A stretch of 41,677 nucleotides of DNA from Clostridia bacterium (GCA_017410195.1 JAFQRF010000074.1:1-41677); one strand, 5' to 3'; shown: positions 8,782 through 17,215, counted from the first letter of the stretch. Notes: generated by a model not told the origin, from the letters alone. Numbers and translations are program-made.

Positions 8782-9495
8782 GTGACCGAGAAAAACAAAA
8801 AAGTCAATAATCCGCATCAGAACCACAGAATGAGAGTCCGCGAAACCTTCAGAAAAGCGGGTGTGGACGGAATGCCCGACCATAACCTTCTGGAGCTTCT
8901 GCTGTTTTATTCTATTCCGAGAAAGGATACGAATGAACTGGCGCACAGACTGATTGAAACATTTGGTTCGCTTAACGGAGTTTTTGATGCACCGTATGAA
9001 CGTCTTGCCGAGGTTGAAGGCATGGGCGAAAGCTCCGCACTTCTTCTGTCGCTCGTACCCGGAATCTGCAGGCGTTATATTGAAGGTATGACCGATAAAA
9101 AGAAGGTTAATCTCAGCACCCCAGAATCGGTCAGCGACTATCTTGCCAAGAAATACTACGGCTGCAAAACAGAGGTATTTTATATGCTCTGCCTTGATGC
9201 CGTAGGTAATCTTATCAATTGCTGCAAGCTCAGCGAAGGCACAACGGGAACGGTGGTTGTTGATAAGCGCATAATGCTTGAAACCGCTCTGAGAAATAAT
9301 GCGGATAAAATTATCTTTGCGCATAATCACCCAAACGGTATTGCCGTTCCGTCAAGGGATGACCTTGAAATGACCTATGAGTTTTCAACCGTTCTTTCAG
9401 CCGTCGGAATCCGGCTTGCGGATCATCTTATCTTTGCGGGCGATGACTATCTTTCTCTCGCCTCGGTTGAAAAGTTTAAAACATTCTTCATTTAG
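8782..9495 (+). CDS. radC: RadC/JAB-domain protein
   Basis: A full-length RadC-family protein (about 237 aa): helix-hairpin-helix-like N-terminal part with EGMGES, then a JAB1/MPN metalloprotease-like domain with the metal motif HNHPNGIAVPSRDD. The historical DNA-repair role is not supported experimentally in the family; the function is unsettled. AGGAG at 8769-8773 is only 2 nt from the ATG at 8776 but 8 nt from the in-frame GTG at 8782, so GTG is preferred here; the alternative adds two residues. The stop overlaps the last bases of the convergent GH5 gene by 4 nt. Confidence 0.9.
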   Translation: MTEKNKKVNNPHQNHRMRVRETFRKAGVDGMPDHNLLELLLFYSIPRKDTNELAHRLIETFGSLNGVFDAPYERLAEVEGMGESSALLLSLVPGICRRYIEGMTDKKKVNLSTPESVSDYLAKKYYGCKTEVFYMLCLDAVGNLINCCKLSEGTTGTVVVDKRIMLETALRNNADKIIFAHNHPNGIAVPSRDDLEMTYEFSTVLSAVGIRLADHLIFAGDDYLSLASVEKFKTFFI

Positions 9496-10973
9496 AAGAT
9501 GATTTTTACAGTATGTTTGCCCGGTGCTGCCGTGATTTTAAGCATGGCGGCGCCGTTTTCATTTTTCTTTTCGAGAGTGTATTCTCCGTCGCATTCTATA
9601 TTCCTGAATGCCTTGTGAACATATAATTCGGTCGGTGCGGAATATTCTTTCTCTTGGTTGTATGCAAGCGTGAAAACATCATTTTTTCTGTCATACGAAT
9701 AGTTTTCGATTGTACCGCAGACAGCAACGGGAGATGTTCGGATAAGACAAGTCATAATGGGATTTTCGAGAAGACCGTCATAGTATGCCCAATATGTCTG
9801 ACCCCAATGATATCCGTCGAATTTGTCGAGCAGATATTCAATATGATAAAGCCAGTCCGTGCCTTCGGATTGACCGCCCCATTCGCCGACAAGCAGGGGA
9901 ACTTCGAGTCTTTCCTGAGAACGGCGATGCTCGTCAAAAATAGAGCCGACACGGTTGTTGCTTGCGTATTTATATGCAGGAGTATCAACCATGAGATCGT
10001 AGGCATGAGGCGCAAAGCAGAGCTTTTCTTCACGCTTTCCGTCATAGTTTACAGCAGGGGTTGAATAGGGGATGCCGAGGTTTGAATAATAGCTGTTTTC
10101 CATGATGATTATGCCGTTATCCGTAACCTCTCTGATTGCTTTTGCGGCTTTATTGATGAATTTTGAATATGCGCCGGTATCAAACTTTTTAATAAGGGCA
10201 TCGCCTGCACTTGTGACCTTACGGAAAAGCGAAGGGTCATCAAACGGGTTAAGACATTTGATGACATTGCCGCTCAGAAGGTCCTTGAGCATCTGCAGCT
10301 TTTTGCATCTTTTATCGGTCAGAACGGTTTTGGCAACGTTCATAATAAGACCTCTGAAAACTTTGCCGCCATCGCTGCCGGGGAATGGCTCATTGAGAAG
10401 GTCAAAGCCGAAAAGTGCAGGATGATCCTTGAAACGCTCTGCAACATGCTTCCACATATTGCAGAAATATGTCTGTATGGGAACTCCGTTATACTCTTTG
10501 TTTGCCCAGAAATTATCAAAGCAGTTGTGAGTCGCTCTGCCCCAGAAATAACCTTCTGCCCAGACTATTCTTGTGGGCTTGAATTTTGCACCGTCGGTCA
10601 GGCATGCCCATTCGGGCGCACCGTCGCCTGCCATATTATAGAATCCGGCGTAGAGGTCCTGATGCATGTCAAGATAGAAATAAATACCGTATTTTGCGCA
10701 AAGGTCAGCAACTTTTTCGATTTTGTCAAGGTATTCTTCGTTGTACTGACCGGGCTGAGGCTCAATTGCATCCCATGTCATTCCGAGACGGATGATATTA
10801 AAGCCGTTTTCGCTCAGAGTTGAAATCAGCTTTTCGTCATAGGGAACGTCATAGGTTCTTCTTTCGTTTTCGGATTTGTTATAACCCTTGTCGCAAAGAT
10901 TCATGCCGTTGAATATTCTTTGTCTGCCTTCGGAGTCGATGAATTTTGTTTCGGATGTTGAAATTTTCAGCAT
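9492..10973 (-). CDS. GH5 glycosidase, endoglycoceramidase-like
   Basis: A 493-aa (beta/alpha)8 glycosidase of GH5. The N-terminal RLGMTWDAIEP and YLDMHQDLY motifs resemble endoglycosylceramidases, which release oligosaccharide from glycosphingolipids. Acid/base E195 sits in DLLNEPF and nucleophile E364 in LVGEWGG; a C-terminal beta domain follows (about 415-493). No signal peptide is visible, which is odd for an enzyme acting on glycolipids. It could instead cleave small beta-glycosides inside the cell. The substrate assignment is by resemblance only. Confidence 0.82.
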   Translation of the reverse strand: MLKISTSETKFIDSEGRQRIFNGMNLCDKGYNKSENERRTYDVPYDEKLISTLSENGFNIIRLGMTWDAIEPQPGQYNEEYLDKIEKVADLCAKYGIYFYLDMHQDLYAGFYNMAGDGAPEWACLTDGAKFKPTRIVWAEGYFWGRATHNCFDNFWANKEYNGVPIQTYFCNMWKHVAERFKDHPALFGFDLLNEPFPGSDGGKVFRGLIMNVAKTVLTDKRCKKLQMLKDLLSGNVIKCLNPFDDPSLFRKVTSAGDALIKKFDTGAYSKFINKAAKAIREVTDNGIIIMENSYYSNLGIPYSTPAVNYDGKREEKLCFAPHAYDLMVDTPAYKYASNNRVGSIFDEHRRSQERLEVPLLVGEWGGQSEGTDWLYHIEYLLDKFDGYHWGQTYWAYYDGLLENPIMTCLIRTSPVAVCGTIENYSYDRKNDVFTLAYNQEKEYSAPTELYVHKAFRNIECDGEYTLEKKNENGAAMLKITAAPGKHTVKIIF

Positions 10974-11076
10974 TATAGCTCTTTCCTTTCAAATTATTCC
11001 ATTTTAATTATATCATTCGTTTTGTTTTATTGCAATATCAATTTGTGCAGTGTTACAAAATCGTCTTACAAAACTA

Positions 11077-11105
11077 TTGCTTTACGGAGAATATTATGGT
11101 ATATT
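11077..11105 (+). promoter_or_regulatory. Promoter of the iron alcohol dehydrogenase gene
   Basis: TTGCTT, 17 nt, TATATT. It places transcription start near 11112, supporting the TTG translation start at 11145 over upstream alternatives. Confidence 0.55.
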
Positions 11106-11144
11106 TTATTTATGATAATATTTTTAAGAATTGAGGTAATTATT

Positions 11145-12365
11145 TTGGCAGCATCAAAACTTTTCAAAATGTATTGCAGAACATATCAGGGTATTTTCAG
11201 AGTTGCGGTTAATTTTCTCAACTGGAAAGAACCCGAGCTTGTAAAGGGCGCAGGCAGCGTCAAAAAGCTCCCCGAGGTTGTTAAGGCAAACGGTCACAAC
11301 AGCGTTCTTGTCGTAACCGATAAAGGTCTTATGGGTCTGCATCTTCTTGACGGTCTTTTTGAAGGACTTGAAAAATCAAATGTTAAATACGCTGTTTATG
11401 ACGGCACTCAGCCTAACCCCACTATCAACAACATTGAAGAAGCAAGACAGCTTTATGTTGATAATAATTGCTCTGCTGTTATCGCATTCGGCGGCGGTTC
11501 ACCCATGGACTGCGCAAAGGTTTGTGCAGCGAGAATTGCACGTCCCAAGACAAGCGTTCAGAAGATGAGAGGAACTCTCAAAATTCTCAAGAAGCTTCCG
11601 ACTATCTATGCCGTTCCCACAACTGCGGGTACAGGCTCCGAAACAACAATTGCAGCCGTTGTTTCAGACCCGACAACACATGAAAAATATGCTCTCCAGG
11701 ATCCCGTTCTCCGTCCTAAATATGCCGTGCTTGACCCCGAGCTTACCGTCGGTCTGCCTCCTCATATCACTTCAACAACCGGTATGGATGCACTTACTCA
11801 TGCCGTTGAAGCTTATATCGGTCACAGTAATACCAAAGAAACCGCAGCAGCAGCCGAAAAGGCAACAAAAATGATTTTTGAGAATATTCTCAAGGTTTAC
11901 GAAAACGGTAAGGATATTGTTGCAAGAGAAAACATGCTTGAAGCATCTTACCTTGCAGGAATTGCTTTTACAAGAGCATATGTAGGTTATGTTCATGCAA
12001 TTGCCCATAACTTCGGCGGTATGTACGGAACTCCTCACGGCCTTGCAAATGCAGTTATTCTTCCCTATGTTCTCGAAGCATTCGGCGAAACTGCACACAA
12101 GCCTCTCGCAAAGCTTGCGGATATCGCAGGTCTTGAAACCGCAGGCATGAACGAAGCTCAGAAGGCGAACTTCTTTATAGCAAAGGTCAAGGAGCTTAAC
12201 AAGCTTCTCAATATCCCGGAGCATCTTGATGTGCTTCAGGAAAAGGACGTTGCGACTATCGCACAGAGAGCGAATAAGGAAGGCAATCCTCTCTATCCCG
12301 TTCCCAAGATTATGGATATTGAAGAGCTTTCTGATATCATCAGAAAAGTCGGTAATCTTAAATAA
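11145..12365 (+). CDS. Iron-containing alcohol dehydrogenase
   Basis: A group III Fe-dependent alcohol dehydrogenase of about 406 aa, reducing aldehydes or ketones with NAD(P)H in the cytoplasm. Nucleotide-binding GGGSPMDCAK and PTTAGTGSE are present, as are the metal ligand regions TGMDALTHAVEAYIG and GYVHAIAHNFGGMYGTPHG. The start is TTG at 11145 with GAGG 8 nt upstream. The open frame extends to 11022, but that part lies across the promoter and codes an unlikely peptide. The probable physiological role is disposal of reducing equivalents in fermentation (ethanol or butanol type). The exact substrate is unknown. Confidence 0.9.
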   Translation: MAASKLFKMYCRTYQGIFRVAVNFLNWKEPELVKGAGSVKKLPEVVKANGHNSVLVVTDKGLMGLHLLDGLFEGLEKSNVKYAVYDGTQPNPTINNIEEARQLYVDNNCSAVIAFGGGSPMDCAKVCAARIARPKTSVQKMRGTLKILKKLPTIYAVPTTAGTGSETTIAAVVSDPTTHEKYALQDPVLRPKYAVLDPELTVGLPPHITSTTGMDALTHAVEAYIGHSNTKETAAAAEKATKMIFENILKVYENGKDIVARENMLEASYLAGIAFTRAYVGYVHAIAHNFGGMYGTPHGLANAVILPYVLEAFGETAHKPLAKLADIAGLETAGMNEAQKANFFIAKVKELNKLLNIPEHLDVLQEKDVATIAQRANKEGNPLYPVPKIMDIEELSDIIRKVGNLK

Positions 12366-12433
12366 ACCTTTATTTAACAGTTCATTAATATTTACATGCT
12401 AAAATTACGGCTGAATTTGAAGGGGTGAATATA

Positions 12434-13705
12434 ATGAAGATTAAACGAATTATAAGCTTTATATTGACTGTTGCAATTCTTGTCTGCACCTGCGCAACGG
12501 CATCGTTTGCCGCAAAGGACAGCTGGAAGCCGAAGAATGACGAGCCTTTTGTTTTTGTTCATGGTCTTAACGGTTGGGGAGGTGCCGAAGGAATCAACGG
12601 TGTTATTCCTTACTGGGGTGCAACAACCGGCGATCTTATGAGTTATCTTCAAAGCGAAGGCTACGAATGCTATTCAGCCTCCGTGGGTCCCCTCAGCAGC
12701 GCATGGGACAGAGCGTGTGAGCTTTATGCGCAGCTTATCGGTTCAACCGTTGATTACGGTGTTGCCCATTCCGAAGAACATAATCACGACAGATTCGGAA
12801 GAACATATTATCATGCTCTCGTTCCCGATTGGGGCGATCTTGATAATGCAGGCAGAATTAAGCAGATTCATCTCATCGGTCACAGCTTCGGCGGTACAAC
12901 CGTCAGAATGCTCATTCAGCTTCTGACCTACGGTTCACCCGAAGAAAAGGCGGCAACAGATGCCGATGACCTTTCGGGTCTCTTCACCGGCGGAAAGGGT
13001 GATTGGGTGAAGAGTGCAACAACCATCTGCACTCCGCATAACAGCGCATCCGTTTATTATCCGCTCAAGGCGCTCGGTCTTTATGAGATAGTTCAGAATT
13101 TCAGCTTTCTTTATGCGGCGATAATGGGCAGGTCGTTTTTTAACGGTCGACTTGTTGACTTTCATCTTGAACAGTTCGGTTTGACGGATGTTTTTAACGG
13201 TGAAAAAGCCGACGGGCTTATCGAATCTTTGGTAAGGGTTCAGCAAAATCTTGACGATACATGCATTTATGACCTTACTCCCGAAGGAACGGTTGCTCTC
13301 AACAATGAACTTGAAGTCAATGATGATATCTATTATTTTTCATATGCTTTTTCAACAACGCATGAATTTCTCGGCGTTCAGATTCCTGATATAAAAACAA
13401 ATCCGGTTATTATGCTGACGGCAATTGCAATGGGAGTTTTGAAAATGGAAGACCCTGTAACCGGCGTTGTTTATGACGGTGACTGGCTTGCAAGTGATGC
13501 GCTTGTCAACACCGAAAGCGCCAAGTATCCGCTTGATGAACCCCATAAGGATTATGATGCGGAGAACATTGAAAAAGGTATCTGGAATGTTATGCCCGTT
13601 CAGGAGGGTGACCACGGCACGGCAATCGGTCTTTTTGCGGATACTGAAAAGACACAAAGCTTCTATCTTGGGCTTTGCGAAATGCTGAATGCTTTGCCCG
13701 ATTGA
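12434..13705 (+). CDS. Secreted lipase of the family I.5/staphylococcal type
   Basis: A 423-aa alpha/beta hydrolase with a signal peptide (about residues 1-26 from this start, ending near SFAA). The oxyanion motif FVHGLNGWGG and the nucleophile elbow GHSFG are present. The stretch GPLSSAWDRACELYAQLIG...TVDYG and DRFGRTY closely follow the Bacillus/Geobacillus thermoalkalophilic lipases and staphylococcal lipases, whose Zn-binding site lies in this insert. Likely action: hydrolysis of triacylglycerols or phospholipids outside the cell. The ATG at 12434 has AAGGGG 8 nt upstream; the in-frame GTG at 12425 lies within that ribosome binding site. Confidence 0.88.
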   Translation: MKIKRIISFILTVAILVCTCATASFAAKDSWKPKNDEPFVFVHGLNGWGGAEGINGVIPYWGATTGDLMSYLQSEGYECYSASVGPLSSAWDRACELYAQLIGSTVDYGVAHSEEHNHDRFGRTYYHALVPDWGDLDNAGRIKQIHLIGHSFGGTTVRMLIQLLTYGSPEEKAATDADDLSGLFTGGKGDWVKSATTICTPHNSASVYYPLKALGLYEIVQNFSFLYAAIMGRSFFNGRLVDFHLEQFGLTDVFNGEKADGLIESLVRVQQNLDDTCIYDLTPEGTVALNNELEVNDDIYYFSYAFSTTHEFLGVQIPDIKTNPVIMLTAIAMGVLKMEDPVTGVVYDGDWLASDALVNTESAKYPLDEPHKDYDAENIEKGIWNVMPVQEGDHGTAIGLFADTEKTQSFYLGLCEMLNALPD

Positions 13706-13717
13706 TATAATAATTCT

Positions 13718-13749
13718 TACGGCGGACCATGAGTTCGCCGTATTTTTTT
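13718..13749 (+). terminator. Terminator of the lipase gene
   Basis: A 7-bp GC-rich stem (13718-13724 and 13736-13742) is followed by a seven-T run. Confidence 0.85.
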
Positions 13750-13916
13750 GAAAAAATATCAACAAACTTTTTCGGGGTATATTTCAAACAAAACACTTTG
13801 TTTGTTTGAATTCGACAAATTGTCAATTGCATATGTGTGCAAAATAACCAAAATAATATTTGGAGTTTAAGTTTAACTGTTAAGGCTGAATAATTTTGCA
13901 AAAGCATTTATTTGTT

Positions 13917-13956
13917 GATTTTGCACAAAATAAGATAGTGTTATTTGTGCAAAATC
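13917..13956. promoter_or_regulatory. Large operator-like inverted repeat upstream of a consensus promoter
   Basis: Arms GATTTTGCACAAAATAA (13917-13933) and TTATTTGTGCAAAATC (13941-13956) are near-perfect mirror complements around a 7-nt spacer, ending 2 nt before the -35 box. Related GCAAAA-type words occur just upstream (near 13837 and 13894). This resembles a repressor or activator site; the cognate protein is unknown. Confidence 0.5.
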
Positions 13957-13958
13957 AC

Positions 13959-13986
13959 TTGACTTTTTCGCGGAATGGTGTATAAT
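13959..13986 (+). promoter_or_regulatory. Consensus sigma-A promoter of the 44-aa ORF transcript
   Basis: TTGACT, 16 nt, TATAAT. The expected start is near 13993, giving a transcript of about 310 nt up to the terminator at 14302. Confidence 0.7.
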
Positions 13987-14019
13987 AAAGCCACAACGAA
14001 AAGAAAGGAATGAATGTTA

Positions 14020-14154
14020 ATGAAATTCGAAAACGTAACTTACGCAGCTGAAAGAAAGCTCATCGAGGAAATCGGCAAAGAGAAGAAGTTCCTTACATTC
14101 AAAAAGCTCTGCAAAATCTTTGAGTTGAACGCACTTCTCACAAGCCACAACTAA
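14020..14154 (+). CDS. Small Lys-rich protein (44 aa) of unknown function
   Basis: A small ORF directly behind a consensus promoter and an AAAGGA ribosome binding site (14004-14009). The peptide begins MKFENVTYAAERK and is rich in Lys and Glu, predicted mostly helical; the second half (about residues 24-40) could form a short helix-turn-helix-like pair. An in-frame ATG at 14014 is an alternative start. The last codons and stop lie inside a 6-bp hairpin (14142-14147 and 14155-14160), the first of five hairpins running to the terminator. I do not recognise the family. It may be a real microprotein, a leader peptide, or an incidental ORF on a structured RNA. Confidence 0.5.
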   Translation: MKFENVTYAAERKLIEEIGKEKKFLTFKKLCKIFELNALLTSHN

Positions 14155-14260
14155 TGGCTTTGAGGGTCGATTCCTCACCCTTGAATTATCATCTCCAAAC
14201 GGATGATTTCATATATTCTGACGCAGGAGCCAAGCCTGCTCAGAGCTTTTGAAAAACTGC
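14142..14260 (+). other. Chain of four hairpins in the 3' part of the small-ORF transcript
   Basis: Successive stems: 14142-14147/14155-14160 (6 bp, stop codon in loop), 14163-14167/14177-14181 (5 bp), 14188-14193/14202-14207 (6 bp) and 14223-14227/14235-14239 (5 bp), followed by the terminator hairpin. No coding explanation is apparent. Confidence 0.45.
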
Positions 14261-14302
14261 ACAGACCGGAAAAGGTTGAATCCTTCCCCGGTCTGTTTTT
14301 TT
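14261..14302 (+). terminator. Terminator of the small-ORF/hairpin transcript
   Basis: A 9-bp perfect stem (14261-14269 and 14288-14296) is followed by seven T. Confidence 0.88.
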
Positions 14303-14355
14303 ATTTGTGTTCATATAATTTATCAAAGAAAGGTAAAAAGCGTATGTGTTATCTC

Positions 14356-14401
14356 GGCTCCTTTGAAAAGGAGCTGTCAAGCAAAGCGAGGCTGAGGATT
14401 G
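14356..14401. repeat. REP-like palindromic repeat
   Basis: It contains GCTCCTT-TGAA-AAGGAGC followed by CTGTCAAGC...GCTGAGGATTG. From memory, this arrangement matches a highly repeated element of Oscillospiraceae genomes (GAGCC-rich hairpin, then CTGTCA and a GAGGGATT-like end). Only one copy is in this window, so the repeat status rests on recollection. Confidence 0.45.
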
Positions 14402-14453
14402 ATTATAATATGTACAGCAGATTTGTTATTTTTTGAAAAGGGGGAGAAAAGCA

Positions 14454-14723
14454 ATGAATTGCTGCATAACTGAACTCAGATGTAAAGAGGTAATCAACAA
14501 ATCCAACGGTTGCAGGTTGGGGCTTGTAAGCGACGTTGAGGTAGATTCTTGTTGCGGGAGAATAACAGCACTTATTATTTACGGCAGACCTAAATATTGG
14601 GGAATCTGCGGAAGACGTGAAAGAATTCGCATCTGCTGGGAGGATATTGAGGTTATCGGGAATGATACAATTCTTGTTTGTAAAGCAAAATGCGAAGATA
14701 ACGGCAGACGGCGGAACAGATGA
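14454..14723 (+). CDS. YlmC/YmxH family PRC-barrel sporulation protein
   Basis: An 89-aa protein with the family pattern ITELRCKEVINKSNGCRLG, DVEVD, GRITALIIYG and RICWEDIEVIGNDTILV, a PRC-barrel-like small beta domain. Family members are widespread in endospore formers and annotated as sporulation proteins; their mechanism is unknown. This copy is unusually Cys-rich. ATG at 14454 has AAGGGGGAG about 8 nt upstream; an upstream in-frame TTG at 14433 lies before that site. The gene stands alone between two small transcription units. Confidence 0.85.
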   Translation: MNCCITELRCKEVINKSNGCRLGLVSDVEVDSCCGRITALIIYGRPKYWGICGRRERIRICWEDIEVIGNDTILVCKAKCEDNGRRRNR

Positions 14724-14737
14724 TTGAGGAAAAACGG

Positions 14738-14766
14738 TTGACAAATTATTCTCATATTGTTACAAT
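14738..14766 (+). promoter_or_regulatory. Consensus sigma-A promoter without a following gene
   Basis: TTGACA, 17 nt, TACAAT. The downstream DNA up to the hairpin at 14877 codes for nothing recognisable. Confidence 0.65.
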
Positions 14767-14772
14767 GTAAAA

Positions 14773-14906
14773 AAACCGAAATGCAGTTGGACAAGATGAT
14801 GGTGATTATTGTTGCAATGAATGGAGAGCCGTTTTGTCTGTTTGCGATTGATGTAATATCTTTCTTTGTATGCAAGGCATCTCCGTTTCGGAGGTGCTTT
14901 TATTCT
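14773..14906 (+). ncRNA. Candidate small RNA, about 130 nt
   Basis: It is bounded by a consensus promoter and a 9-bp hairpin with a T-rich tail. Possible short ORFs inside have no ribosome binding site at good distance and no family resemblance. It could also be a regulated leader of the GH3 gene, since a second promoter for that gene begins exactly at its end. Confidence 0.4.
14877..14906 (+). terminator. Hairpin terminator of the candidate small RNA
   Basis: A 9-bp stem (14877-14885 and 14889-14897, one T-G pair) with a three-base loop is followed by TTTTATTCTTT. The tight loop and interrupted T run make it weaker than others here. Confidence 0.5.
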
Positions 14907-14935
14907 TTGACACGCATGAGCGTGTTTAATATTAT
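14907..14935 (+). promoter_or_regulatory. GH3 promoter with an inverted repeat in the spacer
   Basis: TTGACA, 17 nt, TATTAT. ACACGC-ATGA-GCGTGT (14910-14925) fills the space between -35 and -10, the usual place for a sugar-responsive repressor site. Confidence 0.6.
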
Positions 14936-14992
14936 GAGAAGATTGCTTGCTTTACAATCGGTTGCGGTTTATAAAGAAAAGGAGATGGTTCT

Positions 14993-17200
14993 ATGAACAA
15001 AACACCGGTGCAGCGGGCAGAGGAACTGCTTTCAAAGCTCTCGCTCGATGAAAAACTTTGTCAGCTTTCATGCCAGATGCTTTATCCGATACGCGAGGAC
15101 TATGAACAGCGTCGTTTATATAAATTCGGTAATTTTCGTAATCCCGGTCATTTTTTGCATGAAAGCAGGGGAGAACCTGTATCTCCTGCTGAGGTTACGG
15201 ATGAAATAAACCGCGATATACGAATGAGCATGGAGTGCAACTCGCAATCGATTCCTCCTATTGAACACGCTGAAGCGCTTCACGGCGCGCAGTGGGGCAT
15301 GGCAACTTGCTTTCCGCAGCCGATAGGCATGGCATCTATGTTTGATGCCGAACTGGTTGAACAAATAGGTGATGTTATCGGCAAGGAATGCGCCGTGGTC
15401 GGTGTCAGGCAAGCCCTTACTCCCGTAGTCAATATTGTCCGTGATTGCCGATGGGGAAGAACGATTGAAAGCTTCGGTGAGGATGTTCTGCTTAGCTCCG
15501 ATATGGGCGTTGCAATATGTAAAGGTCTGCAGAAAAACGGAGTTATTGCAACACCCAAGCACTATGCCGACAACTATTCCTACGGCGGTAGAGATTCCAA
15601 TGTTTCCGATACCTGTGAACGCACCATGCGTGAGGTTTACCTTAAGCCTTTTGAAAAGTGCGTTAAAGACGGCGGAGCTATGTCCATTATGGCGGCATAT
15701 AACAGCTGGGACGGTGTTCCCTGCACCTGCAACGAAAGGCTGCTTACGGATATATTGCGCAGCGAGTGGGGGTTTGAAGGCTTTGTTGTTTCAGACTATA
15801 ACTCTGTGGAAGGTGTCTGGGAGGCGCACAGACTTTATGATGCGGAGTGGAAAGCCCAGGCAGCGAGTCTTAGGGCAGGTATGGATGTTGATTTGCCGCA
15901 GAATTCTTATGATGATTTGATGATTGCATATAATGAGGGTTGGATTGACGAATCTGATGTTGACCGTGCGCTTTTGCGCGTGTTGACTGCAAAATTCAGT
16001 ATTGGTCTTATGGATAAGCCTTTTGCAGACAGAGATGAAGCACAAAGTCTTGTTCGCTGTGACGAGCATAAGCAACTGGCGCTTGAAACAGCAAGAAGAT
16101 CCATGGTTCTTTTGAAAAACGAAGGCGTTTTGCCGTTCAATAAAAAAGAAATCAAAAAGTTGGCAGTGTTCGGTATGGGAGCGGATGTTTTTCCGGTAGG
16201 CAAGAACTATTCGGGTCCCTATGAAGTGGAATGGACCGCAGAGGACGCAAAAACACCTCTTCAATATCTGCGTGACTACCTTGAAGGCGTTGCAGACGTG
16301 ATTTTTGCTGAGGATGAGGATATCGAAAAGATTGCTGCCGAATGTGATGCTGCTGTGTATATGACAGCTCTTGTCGAAGGCGAAGGTCTTGACAGATCCG
16401 ATATCCGTCTGCCGGGCGTGACCCGTACTGTGCAGAAGGATGAAAATGCAACGATTGTCGGCAAAATTGAGATGGAGGTCAAAACAGACCAGGAAGAAAG
16501 CATAAGGAGAATGACCGTCGCAAACCCTAATTCTGCAGTTGTTCTTCTCAACGGTTCGCCGATAGATATGAGCAATTGGCTTGATGACTGCGGAGCCGTG
16601 CTTGAGGCTTGGTATCCCGGTGAGCAGGGTGCGCAGGCGATTTGTGAGCTTCTTTTCGGCGAAATCAGTCCGAGCGGCAAGCTTCCGATAACCTTCCCGA
16701 AAACCGTCGGTCAGCTTCCACTTTTCTATTCAATGAAGCCTTCGGGCAGAGGCTACGGATATGTTGAAAATGACGGTTCGCCGCTTTATCCGTTCGGTTA
16801 CGGCTTGAGCTATACCTCATTTGCTCTTGATAATTTTGAGTGTGATAATAACGGTGACAGCCTGAATATAAAGCTTTCGGTTGAGAATATCGGAGAATAT
16901 GACGGTGCAGAAGTTATACAAATATATTTAACGGGCATAAATTGCGATGCTGTTATGCCGCTGAAGGAACTGAAAGCATATAAACGTGTTGAGTTGAAAA
17001 AAGGCGAGAAAAAAGAATTGAGCATATCAGTTCCCAATGAAGCGTTTTGTTATTATGACCGCAGAATGGTCTTTGGCATGCATGACGGCGACTACACGGT
17101 TTCGGTCGGCACATCATGCGAGGATATACATAAAACATTTGAATTTAATGTTCGTGATAAAAAACTTATACTTTTGAATGAAAAAAGGACGGCGTTGTAA
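14993..17200 (+). CDS. GH3 beta-glycosidase
   Basis: A 735-aa cytoplasmic GH3 enzyme. The N-terminal TIM-barrel domain carries GRTIESFGED (155-164), ATPKHYADN (186-194) and nucleophile D268 in GFVVSDYNS. An alpha/beta sandwich domain follows (about 385-570), then a fibronectin-III-like C-terminal domain with the GYGLSYTSF motif. Family activities are beta-glucosidase and beta-xylosidase, releasing terminal sugars from imported oligosaccharides. ATG with GGAG 8 nt upstream. It seems to be a single-gene unit with its own promoter and terminator; the terminator overlaps the last codons. Confidence 0.9.
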   Translation: MNKTPVQRAEELLSKLSLDEKLCQLSCQMLYPIREDYEQRRLYKFGNFRNPGHFLHESRGEPVSPAEVTDEINRDIRMSMECNSQSIPPIEHAEALHGAQWGMATCFPQPIGMASMFDAELVEQIGDVIGKECAVVGVRQALTPVVNIVRDCRWGRTIESFGEDVLLSSDMGVAICKGLQKNGVIATPKHYADNYSYGGRDSNVSDTCERTMREVYLKPFEKCVKDGGAMSIMAAYNSWDGVPCTCNERLLTDILRSEWGFEGFVVSDYNSVEGVWEAHRLYDAEWKAQAASLRAGMDVDLPQNSYDDLMIAYNEGWIDESDVDRALLRVLTAKFSIGLMDKPFADRDEAQSLVRCDEHKQLALETARRSMVLLKNEGVLPFNKKEIKKLAVFGMGADVFPVGKNYSGPYEVEWTAEDAKTPLQYLRDYLEGVADVIFAEDEDIEKIAAECDAAVYMTALVEGEGLDRSDIRLPGVTRTVQKDENATIVGKIEMEVKTDQEESIRRMTVANPNSAVVLLNGSPIDMSNWLDDCGAVLEAWYPGEQGAQAICELLFGEISPSGKLPITFPKTVGQLPLFYSMKPSGRGYGYVENDGSPLYPFGYGLSYTSFALDNFECDNNGDSLNIKLSVENIGEYDGAEVIQIYLTGINCDAVMPLKELKAYKRVELKKGEKKELSISVPNEAFCYYDRRMVFGMHDGDYTVSVGTSCEDIHKTFEFNVRDKKLILLNEKRTAL

Positions 17201-17215
17201 GATGCCGTCCTTTTT
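17184..17215 (+). terminator. GH3 terminator overlapping the coding end
   Basis: GGACGGC (17187-17193) pairs with GCCGTCC (17204-17210), with A before and five T after; the TAA stop lies in the loop. Confidence 0.85.

Noticed and set aside
14203-14436. Plus-strand open frame of 77 codons before the YlmC gene
   Set aside because: It runs through the terminator at 14261-14302 and the palindromic repeat at 14356-14401, and lacks a binding site.
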